A stretch of 64,000 bases of DNA from an uncultured Prevotella sp. (GCA_934256705.1 CAKQPF010000002.1:54983-118982), one strand, 5' to 3'; positions 26,142-35,673 are shown, numbered from the stretch's first letter. The notes: generated by a model from the sequence alone, not told the origin. Numbers and translations: made by a program.

Positions 26142-28061
26142 ATGAAGAAGTTTTACTTTATGATGGCACTCATCCTCTGTGCCATGAGCGCAACAGCGCA
26201 GAACTATAACCTGTTCAGTGCCTCCGACATCGACAAGGACGGATGGCTATGGTTTGACACACAGGCTAAGGTAGATAAATACGTAGGCACTTGCGACGAG
26301 GACAACTACAAGGCTGACCCTAACGGTAAGAAAATCCAGTTGGTATATGCCGACCAAGTACCTACTTACCCTCAGACCACTGTAGATCCTGACGCTATCG
26401 GATTTGGCAAAGGTGGCGAACTTGGCACTGAAGGCTACAAGAAGGGTGCTATCATCCTGCCTGCTGCATCTGCAGCTATGCAAACCAATGGTGGAGGTAT
26501 TCTCATCATGATGCCTTCCTGCTCCGAACTGTCAATCAATGTCTCATGTGAAAGTAAGGTCGGTTTTCAGCTATGCAGTACTACTGATATCAGCACTACA
26601 TTCACCGATTATCAGGTAAGAGGGGCATGGTCACCTATGTTTGGTGCATTCGCTAATGCAGGCAACACTACAAAGACTGGTCTCGAAACCAAAACAAATG
26701 GTAATGACAACATCACCATCAAGTCCGACAAACCAGTGTATGTATATTTCAGAAACATCACTAAGGGCGAGGTATATATCCACGGAATTAAAGTTGTCAC
26801 CACCACAAAGAATGAAGAAGGCGGCGAGGTAACTCCTGAACCAGGCAATGACTACACTGTGAAATTCACTGCTGAGACAAGCGACACCGAAAGAGAAGTG
26901 AACGTAGCACTCAGCGCTCCTGGTAAGGTAAGCATCGACTGGGGTGATGGCGTGAAGAAAGAGACTAATATCGAGGCTGCTTTCGACGGATGGAACCAGA
27001 CCGCAATCACCGGCAAAGTGACTGGCGAAGTAAAGATATATGCCGACAATCTCGTTTATCTCGAATGCCCATCTAAAGTTGACGGCGCTGGAATCACATC
27101 CATCGACCTCTCTAAGGCTACAGCTCTCGAACAGCTCTTCCTCTCTGGCAATAAGTTGACTACACTTGACGTGACACATAACACCGCGCTCAAGAAACTT
27201 GAACCACAAAATAATAAGCTCACCGCACTCGACATCACAAAGAATACTGCGCTCGAACGCCTCGATGTGACAAACAATCTCATCACATCTATCGACTTAA
27301 CAAAGAATACCAAACTCAATTATCTCAAGATTTCCGACAACAAGTTTGAAGGTGCTCTCGACCTCTCCGGCAATACTTCACTCGCAAGCGTGTATGCCCT
27401 CAACATGGGTATCACTGAAGTAAACCTCGGTGAGAACAAGGCAAACAAGCCTTACTTCAGCTTCAACAACAACAAACTGACCAGCTTCGACGCTTCCAAG
27501 CTCGATAATCTCAGCGGAGGTTCACTCTTCCTCCTCGGCAATCAGATCAAGTCATTCACCATGCCTGCAGGCGGAACCATCAAGACCCTCAACATTTCCA
27601 AGAACTGCATGACACTGGAGACACTCCCTATCTTCACTTCTAAGGGCTACAACTATGCTCCTCAGGCTGACCTCGCTGTCAAGGAGTCATACAATGTCAA
27701 GGATGTCATCGACCTCTCTGCACAGACCAGCGCTGCACTCAACACCAAGTATGCCCTCGTAAAGGCAGACAAGACAGCACTCACAGAAGGTACTGACTAC
27801 ACCGTGGCTGACGGAAAGATAACAGTCCTCACACAGCAGACCGCAGTTTACGTCACCATGACTTCCGACGCATTCAGCAAATTCTCTGGAAGCAACATCT
27901 TCAAGACCACCACTTTCAGCGTTGCTGACCCTACAGGTATCAGCGACATCAATGCTGACAACGAAGTAAAGATACGCTACAACATCGCTGGTCAGCGCGT
28001 TAACGGTGCATACAAGGGCATCGCTATCGGCACTAATGGCAAGAAGTATGTGGTGAAATAG
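26142..28061 (+). CDS. Secreted leucine-rich-repeat protein with C-terminal sorting-like tail
   Basis: A 639-residue protein with a signal peptide (MKKFYFMMALILCAMSATAQ). Roughly residues 30-220 are a beta-rich domain with no clear family, 225-300 a beta domain (KVSIDWGDGVKKETNI), and about 315-490 a run of 20-21-residue leucine-rich repeats (LEQLFLSGNKLTTLDVTHNT, LERLDVTNNLITSIDLTKNT). The C-terminus, GISDINADNEVKIRYNIAG to GTNGKKYVVK, resembles the tails of Prevotella secreted proteins likely exported by type IX secretion. LRR surface proteins of Bacteroidota bind host or food proteins. The gene follows the SusC/SusD pair and precedes an M6 metalloprotease. The function is not known. Confidence 0.78.
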   Translation: MKKFYFMMALILCAMSATAQNYNLFSASDIDKDGWLWFDTQAKVDKYVGTCDEDNYKADPNGKKIQLVYADQVPTYPQTTVDPDAIGFGKGGELGTEGYKKGAIILPAASAAMQTNGGGILIMMPSCSELSINVSCESKVGFQLCSTTDISTTFTDYQVRGAWSPMFGAFANAGNTTKTGLETKTNGNDNITIKSDKPVYVYFRNITKGEVYIHGIKVVTTTKNEEGGEVTPEPGNDYTVKFTAETSDTEREVNVALSAPGKVSIDWGDGVKKETNIEAAFDGWNQTAITGKVTGEVKIYADNLVYLECPSKVDGAGITSIDLSKATALEQLFLSGNKLTTLDVTHNTALKKLEPQNNKLTALDITKNTALERLDVTNNLITSIDLTKNTKLNYLKISDNKFEGALDLSGNTSLASVYALNMGITEVNLGENKANKPYFSFNNNKLTSFDASKLDNLSGGSLFLLGNQIKSFTMPAGGTIKTLNISKNCMTLETLPIFTSKGYNYAPQADLAVKESYNVKDVIDLSAQTSAALNTKYALVKADKTALTEGTDYTVADGKITVLTQQTAVYVTMTSDAFSKFSGSNIFKTTTFSVADPTGISDINADNEVKIRYNIAGQRVNGAYKGIAIGTNGKKYVVK

Positions 28062-28065
28062 TTTT

Positions 28066-28188
28066 TTAGGGAATAGGGAATAGTAATAGGGAATAGGAGA
28101 TTAGCATTGTCTCTTATGGTTTCTTCCACAGGTTATCTCAAGCGAACAAAGGTAATCTCCTATTACCTATTCCCTATTACCTATTTCT
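28066..28188. repeat. ATAGGGA heptad palindrome, copy 6
   Basis: TTAGGGAATAGGGAATAG left arm with GGAGATTAGCATTG, right arm GGTAATCTCCTATTACC; the sense-strand complement of the right arm carries TACCTTTG, a -7-type box. Located between the LRR gene and hairpin copy 9. Confidence 0.8.
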
Positions 28189-28195
28189 GAAAGAA

Positions 28196-28225
28196 GGCCA
28201 CTGTGTCGGGCGCGTTACCGCCCGA
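28196..28225 (+). repeat. CGTTAC hairpin element, copy 9
   Basis: GGCCACTGTG, stem TCGGGCG (28206-28212), loop CGTTAC, stem CGCCCGA (28219-28225), 28 bases before the ATG at 28254. Confidence 0.85.
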
Positions 28226-28253
28226 TATAATTATTCATTATGAATCAAGAATT

Positions 28254-30713
28254 ATGAATTACCCCAAGTTTCTCCTCCTCCTGACATTCCTCCTCCCCCT
28301 CACCGCAAAGGCATTCAATGACAACAAGGGAGAGAAGAGCAATATCGTCTGTTTCGTACGCTTTGCCGACGAAGACGCAGACATCTTCGACAAGCCTTTG
28401 AGCAATTATCAGACTCTCTTCGGCAGCGAAAAGGAAACCGACAACTCCGTATATAACTATTTCTACAAGGCTTCATACAAGCAGCTGAAATGGAAAAGCA
28501 TGTTCCTTCCCGCCACCGACACCGAGCTGAAGAGCTACCGCGCAAGCTACGAGAGGGCTTATTACCAGAAATATGAGCCCACCTTACGCCCTACAGGCTA
28601 CACTGACGACGTGGCAGGAGAAGCCAGAATGCAGGCTCTCGTAAGGGAAATAGCCGGCTATCTCAGCAATGACATGACCGGAAAAGGCGCTTCCATCGAC
28701 ACCGACGGCGACGGATTCGTGGACAATCTCTGCATCATCTTCAGCGGAAACTCCGAACTAAGCGCCAAGCGAGGCATACTCTGGCCCCAGCGAAAGGATC
28801 TCGCACTGCCGGAAGAGAAAGCCATTTACATCGCAGGAAAGAAGCTCGCCAGCTACATAATGGTGTTCGACGGGGCAAACGGATTCAGCTCACAGCTCGA
28901 CGGCATCACGCTCAATACCGGAGTGCTCTGCCATGAGATGAGCCATTCTCTCGGCACATACGACCTCTATCACGTCTCCGGATTGCTCAATCCTGTAGGA
29001 GTATGGGACCTCATGTCCGACAATCAAATCACACCACAGGGCATGACAGCCTACACCAAGATGCGTTACTGCAAATGGATAGACCAGATTCCGGAAATCA
29101 AAGAGGCTGGGACTTACACCCTCAACCCTCTAAGCGGCACGACAACCGACAATATAGCATACAAGATAAAGCCGATAGGCAGCGACGAATACTTCGTGGT
29201 GGAATACAGGAAGAAGGACGGATGCGATGCCAACCTTCCCGCTTCAGGCCTCATCATCTACCGTATCTGCCCGCAATATACCGGTGGCAACGTCAACTAC
29301 AACGGCTCCACACGCCTCGACGAGCAGTATATCTTCCGCCCAGGTGGCACCGTCACGGCTGACGGAGACATATCAAAGGCAGCATTCAGCATCGACAACG
29401 GCCGCCCGGCATTCGGAGGCGACGCTGACATCAGACCATTCTACAGCGACGGAAAGGAAGCCCCGTTCGCCATCACAGACATCTCTTCATGCGGCGAGAC
29501 CATCTCGTTCCAGCTGCAGCCCATCACCGTGAGCCTCAAGGTGGACAAGAACAAAGTGACCATGCCTGGCTTTGCCGACTGCTCTGCCACCGTGAAAGTA
29601 TATACCACGGAGGAATACTCCATCATCGCACCGACCGTGACAGCGGAATGGCTGTCGGTGAAGACCGTGAAAGACGCTGACGGAGACTGCATCAAGTTTA
29701 CCACAAAGATCGACAACGACACGCCGAAGGACCGCATAGGCTACTTCACCGTGCAGACAAAATCGGGCGAAGAGGTACAGATATGCGTCATACAGAAGTC
29801 AAAGTCAGTCACCGCACCGTCGGCTCTGCAGGCAAATCTCACAGGCAATGCCGTGCATCTCACATGGAGCAAGGCGACAGTAGGCGAGCGATTGATATAT
29901 GATGACTTTGAAAACCCTGACAATCCTAACGGCTGGGAGATAAAAACATCAGGCGACCGCGGATGGAGATGGGAGAAATGCAACCCTGACAAGGGCTTCT
30001 ACCGCTCATACGAAGGCAACTATGCCGCCACAGTATATGCAGCATGGAATGACATCCACCAGGACGAATACTTCACATCCAAGGCTTTCGCCAACGGTAA
30101 TACAATGACATTCTATTCCCGCACCAACGGCGCAGGACGCACCCCTGCCAATCCACCTTACTACAACGTAGAGGTATCGTCAGACAATGGCGCGACATGG
30201 ACACCGGTATTCAATGCACGCACCGATCAGGACAAGGCGACAGCAGGAAAATATACACGCATCACCATCGACCTCACACCATACAAGGCAGAGCAGATGA
30301 AGGTGAGATTCCACTGCTATGACACCGACAACACTGGTTTGGCATACTACTGGCAGATAGATAATCTCGAGATAATGGGCGAGGGCGACCTCTCCATCAC
30401 CGGATATGACATCTACCGCAACGGCGTGAAGATAGCCCACACTGCCACAAACGACTACATCGATCAAGCGCCATCAGCTGGCGACAACGTATATACCGTA
30501 TGCGCTGTCGGCAACTTTGGCGAGAGTTCACCATCGAATGCCGTGACCATCAACGTCTCATCCACCGGCATCCACGACGTCAACGCTGCCCCTTCAGTCA
30601 CCGCCATCTATGACATCACGGGCAGAAAGCTATCCTCACGCGCCGAGATGCAGTCAGGAAAGATTTATATCGTCATCTATTCTGACGGCAATGCCATCAA
30701 AATCGCTAAGTAA
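28254..30713 (+). CDS. M6-family (immune inhibitor A-like) secreted metalloprotease
   Basis: An 819-residue protein: signal peptide (MNYPKFLLLLTFLLPLTAKA), an M6 peptidase domain with zinc motif HEMSH at residues 227-231 followed by LGTYDLYH and GVWDLMSDN, then a BACON-like domain around SATVKVYTTEEYSIIAPTVT to EEVQICVIQKS, a domain resembling jelly-roll/MAM modules (YDDFENPDNPNGWEIKTSGD to YYWQIDNLEIMG), a fibronectin-like stretch, and a C-terminal tail GIHDVNAAPSVTAIYDITGR likely used for sorting. M6 enzymes cleave extracellular proteins. The start at 28254 is set by the signal peptide; an ATG at 28240 is followed by a stop after five codons. It closes the plus-strand peptidase/SusCD run, with a strong terminator after it. 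Confidence 0.88.
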   Translation: MNYPKFLLLLTFLLPLTAKAFNDNKGEKSNIVCFVRFADEDADIFDKPLSNYQTLFGSEKETDNSVYNYFYKASYKQLKWKSMFLPATDTELKSYRASYERAYYQKYEPTLRPTGYTDDVAGEARMQALVREIAGYLSNDMTGKGASIDTDGDGFVDNLCIIFSGNSELSAKRGILWPQRKDLALPEEKAIYIAGKKLASYIMVFDGANGFSSQLDGITLNTGVLCHEMSHSLGTYDLYHVSGLLNPVGVWDLMSDNQITPQGMTAYTKMRYCKWIDQIPEIKEAGTYTLNPLSGTTTDNIAYKIKPIGSDEYFVVEYRKKDGCDANLPASGLIIYRICPQYTGGNVNYNGSTRLDEQYIFRPGGTVTADGDISKAAFSIDNGRPAFGGDADIRPFYSDGKEAPFAITDISSCGETISFQLQPITVSLKVDKNKVTMPGFADCSATVKVYTTEEYSIIAPTVTAEWLSVKTVKDADGDCIKFTTKIDNDTPKDRIGYFTVQTKSGEEVQICVIQKSKSVTAPSALQANLTGNAVHLTWSKATVGERLIYDDFENPDNPNGWEIKTSGDRGWRWEKCNPDKGFYRSYEGNYAATVYAAWNDIHQDEYFTSKAFANGNTMTFYSRTNGAGRTPANPPYYNVEVSSDNGATWTPVFNARTDQDKATAGKYTRITIDLTPYKAEQMKVRFHCYDTDNTGLAYYWQIDNLEIMGEGDLSITGYDIYRNGVKIAHTATNDYIDQAPSAGDNVYTVCAVGNFGESSPSNAVTINVSSTGIHDVNAAPSVTAIYDITGRKLSSRAEMQSGKIYIVIYSDGNAIKIAK

Positions 30714-30745
30714 TTGCAGGACAGCCGCATAGCAATCACCAAGTA

Positions 30746-30870
30746 ATAGCATAGCTTTTACAATGCAATAGCATAGCTTTTACAATGCAATAGCATAGCT
30801 TTTGCAATGCAATAGCCAAGATCTTGCAATGCAATAACAAAAAATTTGCAATGCAATAACAAAAATCCCC
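30746..30870 (+). repeat. 22-base tandem repeat (CATAG-type cluster 3)
   Basis: Five full units and one partial unit of 22 bases; unit 1 is ATAGCATAGCTTTTACAATG plus CA. Units 1-3 are almost identical, units 4-5 diverge in the first half but keep TTGCAATGCA. It lies directly before the terminator at 30866 and shares CATAG(C/T)T with the clusters near 1.7 and 17.6 kb. Confidence 0.85.
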
Positions 30871-30911
30871 CTCCAGTCATCCAATGGAATAGACAGGAGG
30901 GGGAATTTTTT
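30866..30911 (+). terminator. Rho-independent terminator after the M6 peptidase gene
   Basis: Stem TCCCCCTCC (30866-30874) pairs with GGAGGGGGA (30896-30904), followed by TTTTTT (to 30911). Confidence 0.8.
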
Positions 30912-31019
30912 GTATTATCCCTAATCGAACATTATAACGTAATCCTTATTTCCTTTGAATGCGGCGAAGGAGCCGAAAGCGAAGTCGAAGGATCTAAAGG
31001 CGAAGGAATTTATCTATAA

Positions 31020-31120
31020 GGTACTGTCTTCCAGACAGCTCTTTTCTTCTTAGTTGTAGTCCCGAGACTTCGTCCCGGGATTATAAATAAGGAGGGGACG
31101 ACTGTCTGGAAGACAGTACC
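31020..31120. repeat. GTACTGTC element, copy 1 (closed palindromic form)
   Basis: Ends GGTACTGTCTTCCAGACAG and CTGTCTGGAAGACAGTACC are mutual inverses; the centre contains the hairpin CCCGAGACTTCGTCCCGGG. Further copies are at 40610-40840, 43011-43105 (reverse) and 46309-46406. In this copy both ends are present, which suggests it is the complete element. Confidence 0.8.
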
Positions 31121-31125
31121 AAGCA

Positions 31126-31260
31126 GATAAAATATCAATAAATAAAAATAAACAAATATATTTTTCTATTTTTTTCTTTATTTTTCTCTATTGATATTTT
31201 ACGTTTCCCCACGGCAGTGGGGACTGAGGGGCTATTCATTGCTTGCGAAAGTTGAGTAAT
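31126..31260. repeat. ATTGATATTTTA/CCCCACGG repeat, left of bglX
   Basis: AAAATATCAATAAATAAAAA at one end and its inverse ATTGATATTTTA inside, then hairpin CCCCACGGCAGTGGGG and GCTTGCGAAAGTTGAGTAA. A second copy (33976-34159) lies on the other side of bglX in the same orientation. The 30714-31561 gap otherwise holds the tandem repeat, terminator and GTACTGTC element, and no gene. Confidence 0.75.
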
Positions 31261-31455
31261 ATAAATATTAGAAACAACCAAATCAACCATACTAAATTTG
31301 CAGCTTTTATCACATATTCAGTCTTTATCATATCCACTTTTCGCTATTCCTTAGATTTTCCTAACAAACTAATTATCAAGCACATCAATAAAAGAAAGGC
31401 AAAATAATATACACATTTTGACATTATAATCATGCTTAATATCGATTTTTTTATA

Positions 31456-31463
31456 TATCTTTG
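31456..31463 (+). promoter_or_regulatory. -7 box of bglX
   Basis: TATCTTTG, 99 bases before the ATG; the TTTG at 31417 is too far upstream to serve as -33. Confidence 0.5.
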
Positions 31464-31561
31464 CAGAAGATAGGCGGCACCTCGGCAATTAAAAGCAAGC
31501 TTTATTGCGCTCGGTTGCACTATCGTCACATAACGATCTATTACACTAAACAATATAAACA

Positions 31562-33934
31562 ATGAAAACAGTACTTTTATCACTAATGTTTCTATTGGTT
31601 GGCTCTATGGGCACACCTACTGTAGCCCATACTGCAACCCCAAAGAAAAAGCAAACAACTACAAGCAAGAAAGGCAAGATTCTACCCATGAAGGAATATG
31701 TTGACCAACTCATGGAAGAAATGACACTACAAGAGAAGATTGGACAACTGAACCTAATGGTAGCTGGTGACATCACAACAGGTGGCGCAATCAATACTCA
31801 AGTGGGTAGCGATATCGCACAAGGTAACATGGGAGGTGTTTTCAACATCAAAGGTATTGAAAAAATCAAGGCTTTACAAGATATTGCCATCAATAATACC
31901 CGTCTCGGAATTCCTCTCCTTGTAGGCATGGACGTGATTCATGGCTACGAAACCATGTTTCCAATCCCCCTTGCACTATCCTGCTCTTGGGACACCGAAG
32001 CGATGAAGGCTGTTGGTGAAATATCTGCAAAAGAGGCAAGCGCAGATGGTATCAACTGGACTTTCTCTCCAATGGTGGACATCGCACTTGATGCACGTTG
32101 GGGAAGAATTAGCGAAGGCAATGGCGAAGACCCTTACTTGAGCGGTGTACTCGGTGCTGCCATGACACAGGGATATCAAGGCACAGATATGCGCACAGAG
32201 AAAATACTGAGTAATAACCGCATCATGGCTTGTCTGAAGCACTTTGCTCTATACGGAGCCGTGGAGAGTGGAAAAGAGTATAACACGGTAGATATGAGCC
32301 GAGTACGCATGATGAACCAATATTTGCCACCTTATGAGGCAGTGATAAAAGCAGGTGTAGGCAGCGTGATGTCATCATTCAATCTTATCGACTATATACC
32401 TGCTACAGCCAACAAATGGATGATGACCGATGTATTGAGAAAGCAATGGGGCTTCAAGGGTCTATTGGTTACAGACTACGCATCTATTGCTGAGATATTG
32501 AAACACGGAACTGCTAAAGACCTCAAACAGGCATCTGAACAGGCACTGAAAGCAGGTACTGATATGGACATGTGTTCAAATGCTTTTGTCAAGCATCTCA
32601 CACAAAGCATACAAGAAGGTAAAGTAAGCGAAGAAGACATCAACATTGCCTGCCGAAGAATATTGGAAGCGAAATATAAATTGGGATTATTCAGCGACCC
32701 TTACCGTTATTGCGACATCAAGCGCAGCAAGAATGAAATATACACTCTGGAAAACAGAAAGGTGGCACGCGAGGTTGCTGCAAAAACATTCGTACTCCTG
32801 AAGAACGAAGGTAACATCCTGCCACTTAAGAAAGAAGGAAAAATAGCACTGATAGGCCCACTTGCAGACACACGAAACAATATTGCCGGTACATGGAGCG
32901 TAGCACAGACACCTGAAAAATACGCCACCATCAAAGAAGCAATGGAGAATGCTCTAAAGGGAAAAGCCACCTTATTATATACACAAGGATGCAATATCTG
33001 GAGAAACCAACAACTGCAAAAGAACGGCGAATTTGACAAACCGCTCAATTGGGGCGATGAGAATGAACTGAAGAAAGAGGCTCTAAAGATAGCGAAAGAG
33101 GCTGACGTGATAGTATGTGCCATGGGAGAAAGTGCTGACATGAGTGGCGAATGTGGTAGCCGCACCAATCTGGAGATGCCTGATGTGCAGCATGAACTCT
33201 TAGCAGAACTCGTAAAATTGGGTAAGCCCGTAGTGCTCCTCAATTTTGCAGGTCGTCCTACCGTGCTCTCTTGGGAAAAACAATATGTACCTGCCATCAT
33301 GAACGTATGGTTTGGTGGCTCAGAGATGGGTGATGCTCTCTGCGACGTGATTTTCGGTGACAAGGTGCCATCGGGTAAACTCACCACTTCCATGCCTAAA
33401 ACCACAGGACAGGCGCCTATCTATTATAACCATCAGAACACAGGTCGTCCAGTGCCTGACGACAACAAGAAGTTCGCCAAATATGCCAGCAACTGCCTCG
33501 ATGTAAGCAATGGCCCACTCTATCCTTTTGGTTATGGTTTGAGCTATACCACTTTCGAATATAGCAACTTCAAACTGAGCAGCCAAGAAGCAGACATCAA
33601 CGGCAACCAAGAAGCAACGGAATGGCAGAATGGGAAAAAGATAACAGCCACTGTCACCGTAGAAAACACAGGAGCCCGCGATGCCGATGAAGTAGTGCAA
33701 CTCTATATTCGTGATATGGTGGCAAGTATCTCTCGCCCTGTAAAGGAATTAAAAGGCTTCCAGCGCATCCACCTCGTAGCTGGAGAAAGCAAAGAAGTAC
33801 GTTTTGAAATCACACCAGATATGCTCAAATTCTACAATATAGAATTGAAACACGTGATAGAACCTGGCGACTTCCAAATCATGGTAGGAGCTAACAGCAG
33901 AGAAGTCAAGACTTTGAACTTCACTGTAAAATAA
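31562..33934 (+). CDS. bglX: GH3 beta-glucosidase (BglX-like)
   Basis: A 790-residue periplasmic or surface glycoside hydrolase family 3 enzyme with a signal peptide (MKTVLLSLMFLLVGSMGTPTVAHTA). The TIM-barrel domain (WTFSPMVDIALDARWGRISE, KHFALYGAVESGKEYNTVDM) carries the nucleophile D305 in LLVTDYASI. The second domain has the likely acid/base E530 in MSGECGSRTN, and a fibronectin-III-like domain closes the protein (YPFGYGLSYTTFEYSNFK onward). It releases glucose from the non-reducing end of beta-glucosides. Base and codon use is more AT-rich than in the 3.7-30 kb genes. It is bounded by direct copies of the ATTGATATTTTA repeat, and its last 396 bases occur again at 40080-40475. Confidence 0.94.
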   Translation: MKTVLLSLMFLLVGSMGTPTVAHTATPKKKQTTTSKKGKILPMKEYVDQLMEEMTLQEKIGQLNLMVAGDITTGGAINTQVGSDIAQGNMGGVFNIKGIEKIKALQDIAINNTRLGIPLLVGMDVIHGYETMFPIPLALSCSWDTEAMKAVGEISAKEASADGINWTFSPMVDIALDARWGRISEGNGEDPYLSGVLGAAMTQGYQGTDMRTEKILSNNRIMACLKHFALYGAVESGKEYNTVDMSRVRMMNQYLPPYEAVIKAGVGSVMSSFNLIDYIPATANKWMMTDVLRKQWGFKGLLVTDYASIAEILKHGTAKDLKQASEQALKAGTDMDMCSNAFVKHLTQSIQEGKVSEEDINIACRRILEAKYKLGLFSDPYRYCDIKRSKNEIYTLENRKVAREVAAKTFVLLKNEGNILPLKKEGKIALIGPLADTRNNIAGTWSVAQTPEKYATIKEAMENALKGKATLLYTQGCNIWRNQQLQKNGEFDKPLNWGDENELKKEALKIAKEADVIVCAMGESADMSGECGSRTNLEMPDVQHELLAELVKLGKPVVLLNFAGRPTVLSWEKQYVPAIMNVWFGGSEMGDALCDVIFGDKVPSGKLTTSMPKTTGQAPIYYNHQNTGRPVPDDNKKFAKYASNCLDVSNGPLYPFGYGLSYTTFEYSNFKLSSQEADINGNQEATEWQNGKKITATVTVENTGARDADEVVQLYIRDMVASISRPVKELKGFQRIHLVAGESKEVRFEITPDMLKFYNIELKHVIEPGDFQIMVGANSREVKTLNFTVK

Positions 33935-33975
33935 CTGATTTTTCGCAAGTAGCTAACATACTACTAATCAGAAAT

Positions 33976-34159
33976 AAAATATCAATAAATAAAAATACGT
34001 TAGTGTTGTCTGGTTGTTTTGTTGATTGCATTGTTTATACATTCAACAAAATTACGAAACCACAAAACAACAAAACCACAATATTAAACATTGATATTTT
34101 ACACTTCCCCACGGCAGTGGGGACTGAGGGGCTATTTATTGCTTGCGAAAGTTGAGTAA
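33976..34159. repeat. ATTGATATTTTA/CCCCACGG repeat, right of bglX
   Basis: Same ends as the copy at 31126-31260 (AAAATATCAATAAATAAAAA; CCCCACGGCAGTGGGG; GCTTGCGAAAGTTGAGTAA) but with a different, longer middle containing GTTGTTTTGTTG-type octads. Confidence 0.75.
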
Positions 34160-34198
34160 AAATAATTCTGATTACCTACTTAAAAAGGATAAAAAAAC

Positions 34199-34240
34199 AA
34201 AAAGCGTGCAGGCGACTATGATGTGGCTTGCACGCTTTTT
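34199..34240. terminator. Bidirectional rho-independent terminator
   Basis: Perfect 12-base stem AAAAAGCGTGCA / TGCACGCTTTTT with an 18-base loop; T-runs result on both strands. It ends the minus-strand lipoprotein operon (stop at 34256) and can also stop read-through from bglX. Confidence 0.88.
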
Positions 34241-34255
34241 CCTTTTATATTCATC

Positions 34256-35647
34256 CTACAGCCACGCTCCGAATCTTGCGCTTGGCAATGGAGCGGCGAA
34301 GTAATAGTTCTGGTCGTTATTCTTATCCAGGAAATTCACCTTCTTCATGCCGAAGAATGGCAGACCCTCTGGGAAGAGACGGGCAAAATCGGTTACACCT
34401 CCTGAGAGAGCAGGACTTCCTGCCTGATATTCGAAATTCCAGGTCTTGTCGAATGTCAATGGAGCACCTTGGGCTACATCATCTATCTCGCAATTGATGT
34501 TCATCTTCTCGCTCTGCTTAAAACTCTTGAAGAGTGGATTGAACTGACCTGCCACGCTGCTCTTGATGTCGGTATCAAACCAGATGCCGAGCTCTGCACC
34601 CTTCGCCATCTGCGCTACGCCTGTCTCTGTAGATGCGAAGTAGTAGTTTGGTGTAAGACGACTGTGCTCCATATCTGCACCATCCTTCTTTGGCTGCTTC
34701 AGTCCGAAACGGGAATCGTAGATGAGGTTGTTCACGAAGATTGGCTTCGCCGCCTTCTCTACCCAGACAGAACCACCCTTCTTGTTCTTGGAACGACGCC
34801 AGCCGCAGTTGATGATGGTGTTATTGTAGGCGGTCATCTCTGAGAGAGGAATCACCTCGCTATTTCCGGCATTCGAAAGCTTGAAGGCGTTGGTGCAGGC
34901 GTTGTAGATGATGTTGTTGGCTACATCGAGCTTGCAACCTGCCTTCACGTTGATGGCCTCGCCGCCATCGGCTGCATTTCCGCTATCGGCAAAGATATTA
35001 TTGATAATCACGCCGTTACCACCGGTAAAGTAAGTCTGGTCGTTGTAGTTATCATGGAAGAAACTGTTTGCCATCACAAACTTGCCGTTCACATTACAGA
35101 AGTGGAAGGCTGGCACGCCACCATCGATGGTTGTCTTGAAAAGCTTGTTCTGGAAAGAAGCTGAACTCTCGGTAGGAGTAGCACCGGCATAGCCTACATC
35201 CACGTGGTTGAGTACCACCTCTTCTGAATTGTAGCCGCAGATGATGCCGCCCCAATCAGCCGGCTTCTTGGTATCAGAAGTGATGGTAACTGGCTTCTCG
35301 GCAGTTCCCAGGCAATAGAGATTGCCCAATACCACAATCTCTACCGGTACCTGAACCTCTGATTTGCAGGTAACGGTTACGCCCGGCTCTATGTAGAGCG
35401 ATGTTCCTACAGGAATCTCAACGCTCTCGCTAAGGGTGGTATCCTTGCTCCAAACCACAGAACCTACAGGATATTCTGCCACCTTCGTTGTAATGACATC
35501 CTTAGAACCCTGATTCTCGTTGTTTCCACTTCCATTACCGCCATTATTCACGTAATCGTATGGATTGATATTATCGTTCTCGCAAGAGGTGGAGAACATT
35601 GCAGCTGCCATCATAAGCAAAGCTGCTAAAGTATTTATCTTTTTCAT
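34256..35647 (-). CDS. Right-handed beta-helix surface lipoprotein
   Basis: A 463-residue lipoprotein: signal ALLMMAAAMFSTSCENDN (lipid cysteine about residue 23), a low-complexity GNGSGNNENQGSK linker, then an SV/parallel beta-helix that opens with LYIEPGVTVTCKSE and ADWGGIICGYN and continues with strands such as NSFFHDNYNDQTYFTGGNG and NNIIYNACTNAFKLSNAG. Proteins of this type sit next to TonB-dependent receptors in Bacteroidota. It is the last gene of the three-gene minus-strand operon (26 bases after the receptor gene) and is followed by a strong terminator. Role unknown; a surface ligand-binding partner of the receptor is the simplest reading. No lyase active site is recognisable. Confidence 0.8.
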   Translation of the reverse strand: MKKINTLAALLMMAAAMFSTSCENDNINPYDYVNNGGNGSGNNENQGSKDVITTKVAEYPVGSVVWSKDTTLSESVEIPVGTSLYIEPGVTVTCKSEVQVPVEIVVLGNLYCLGTAEKPVTITSDTKKPADWGGIICGYNSEEVVLNHVDVGYAGATPTESSASFQNKLFKTTIDGGVPAFHFCNVNGKFVMANSFFHDNYNDQTYFTGGNGVIINNIFADSGNAADGGEAINVKAGCKLDVANNIIYNACTNAFKLSNAGNSEVIPLSEMTAYNNTIINCGWRRSKNKKGGSVWVEKAAKPIFVNNLIYDSRFGLKQPKKDGADMEHSRLTPNYYFASTETGVAQMAKGAELGIWFDTDIKSSVAGQFNPLFKSFKQSEKMNINCEIDDVAQGAPLTFDKTWNFEYQAGSPALSGGVTDFARLFPEGLPFFGMKKVNFLDKNNDQNYYFAAPLPSARFGAWL

Positions 35648-35673
35648 TATTTTCCTTTTTTCTTTTTTACCTC

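Noticed and set aside
30746..30870. Regular repeats considered as a CRISPR array
   Set aside because: The 22-base units are directly adjacent with no unique spacers, and no cas gene is present.
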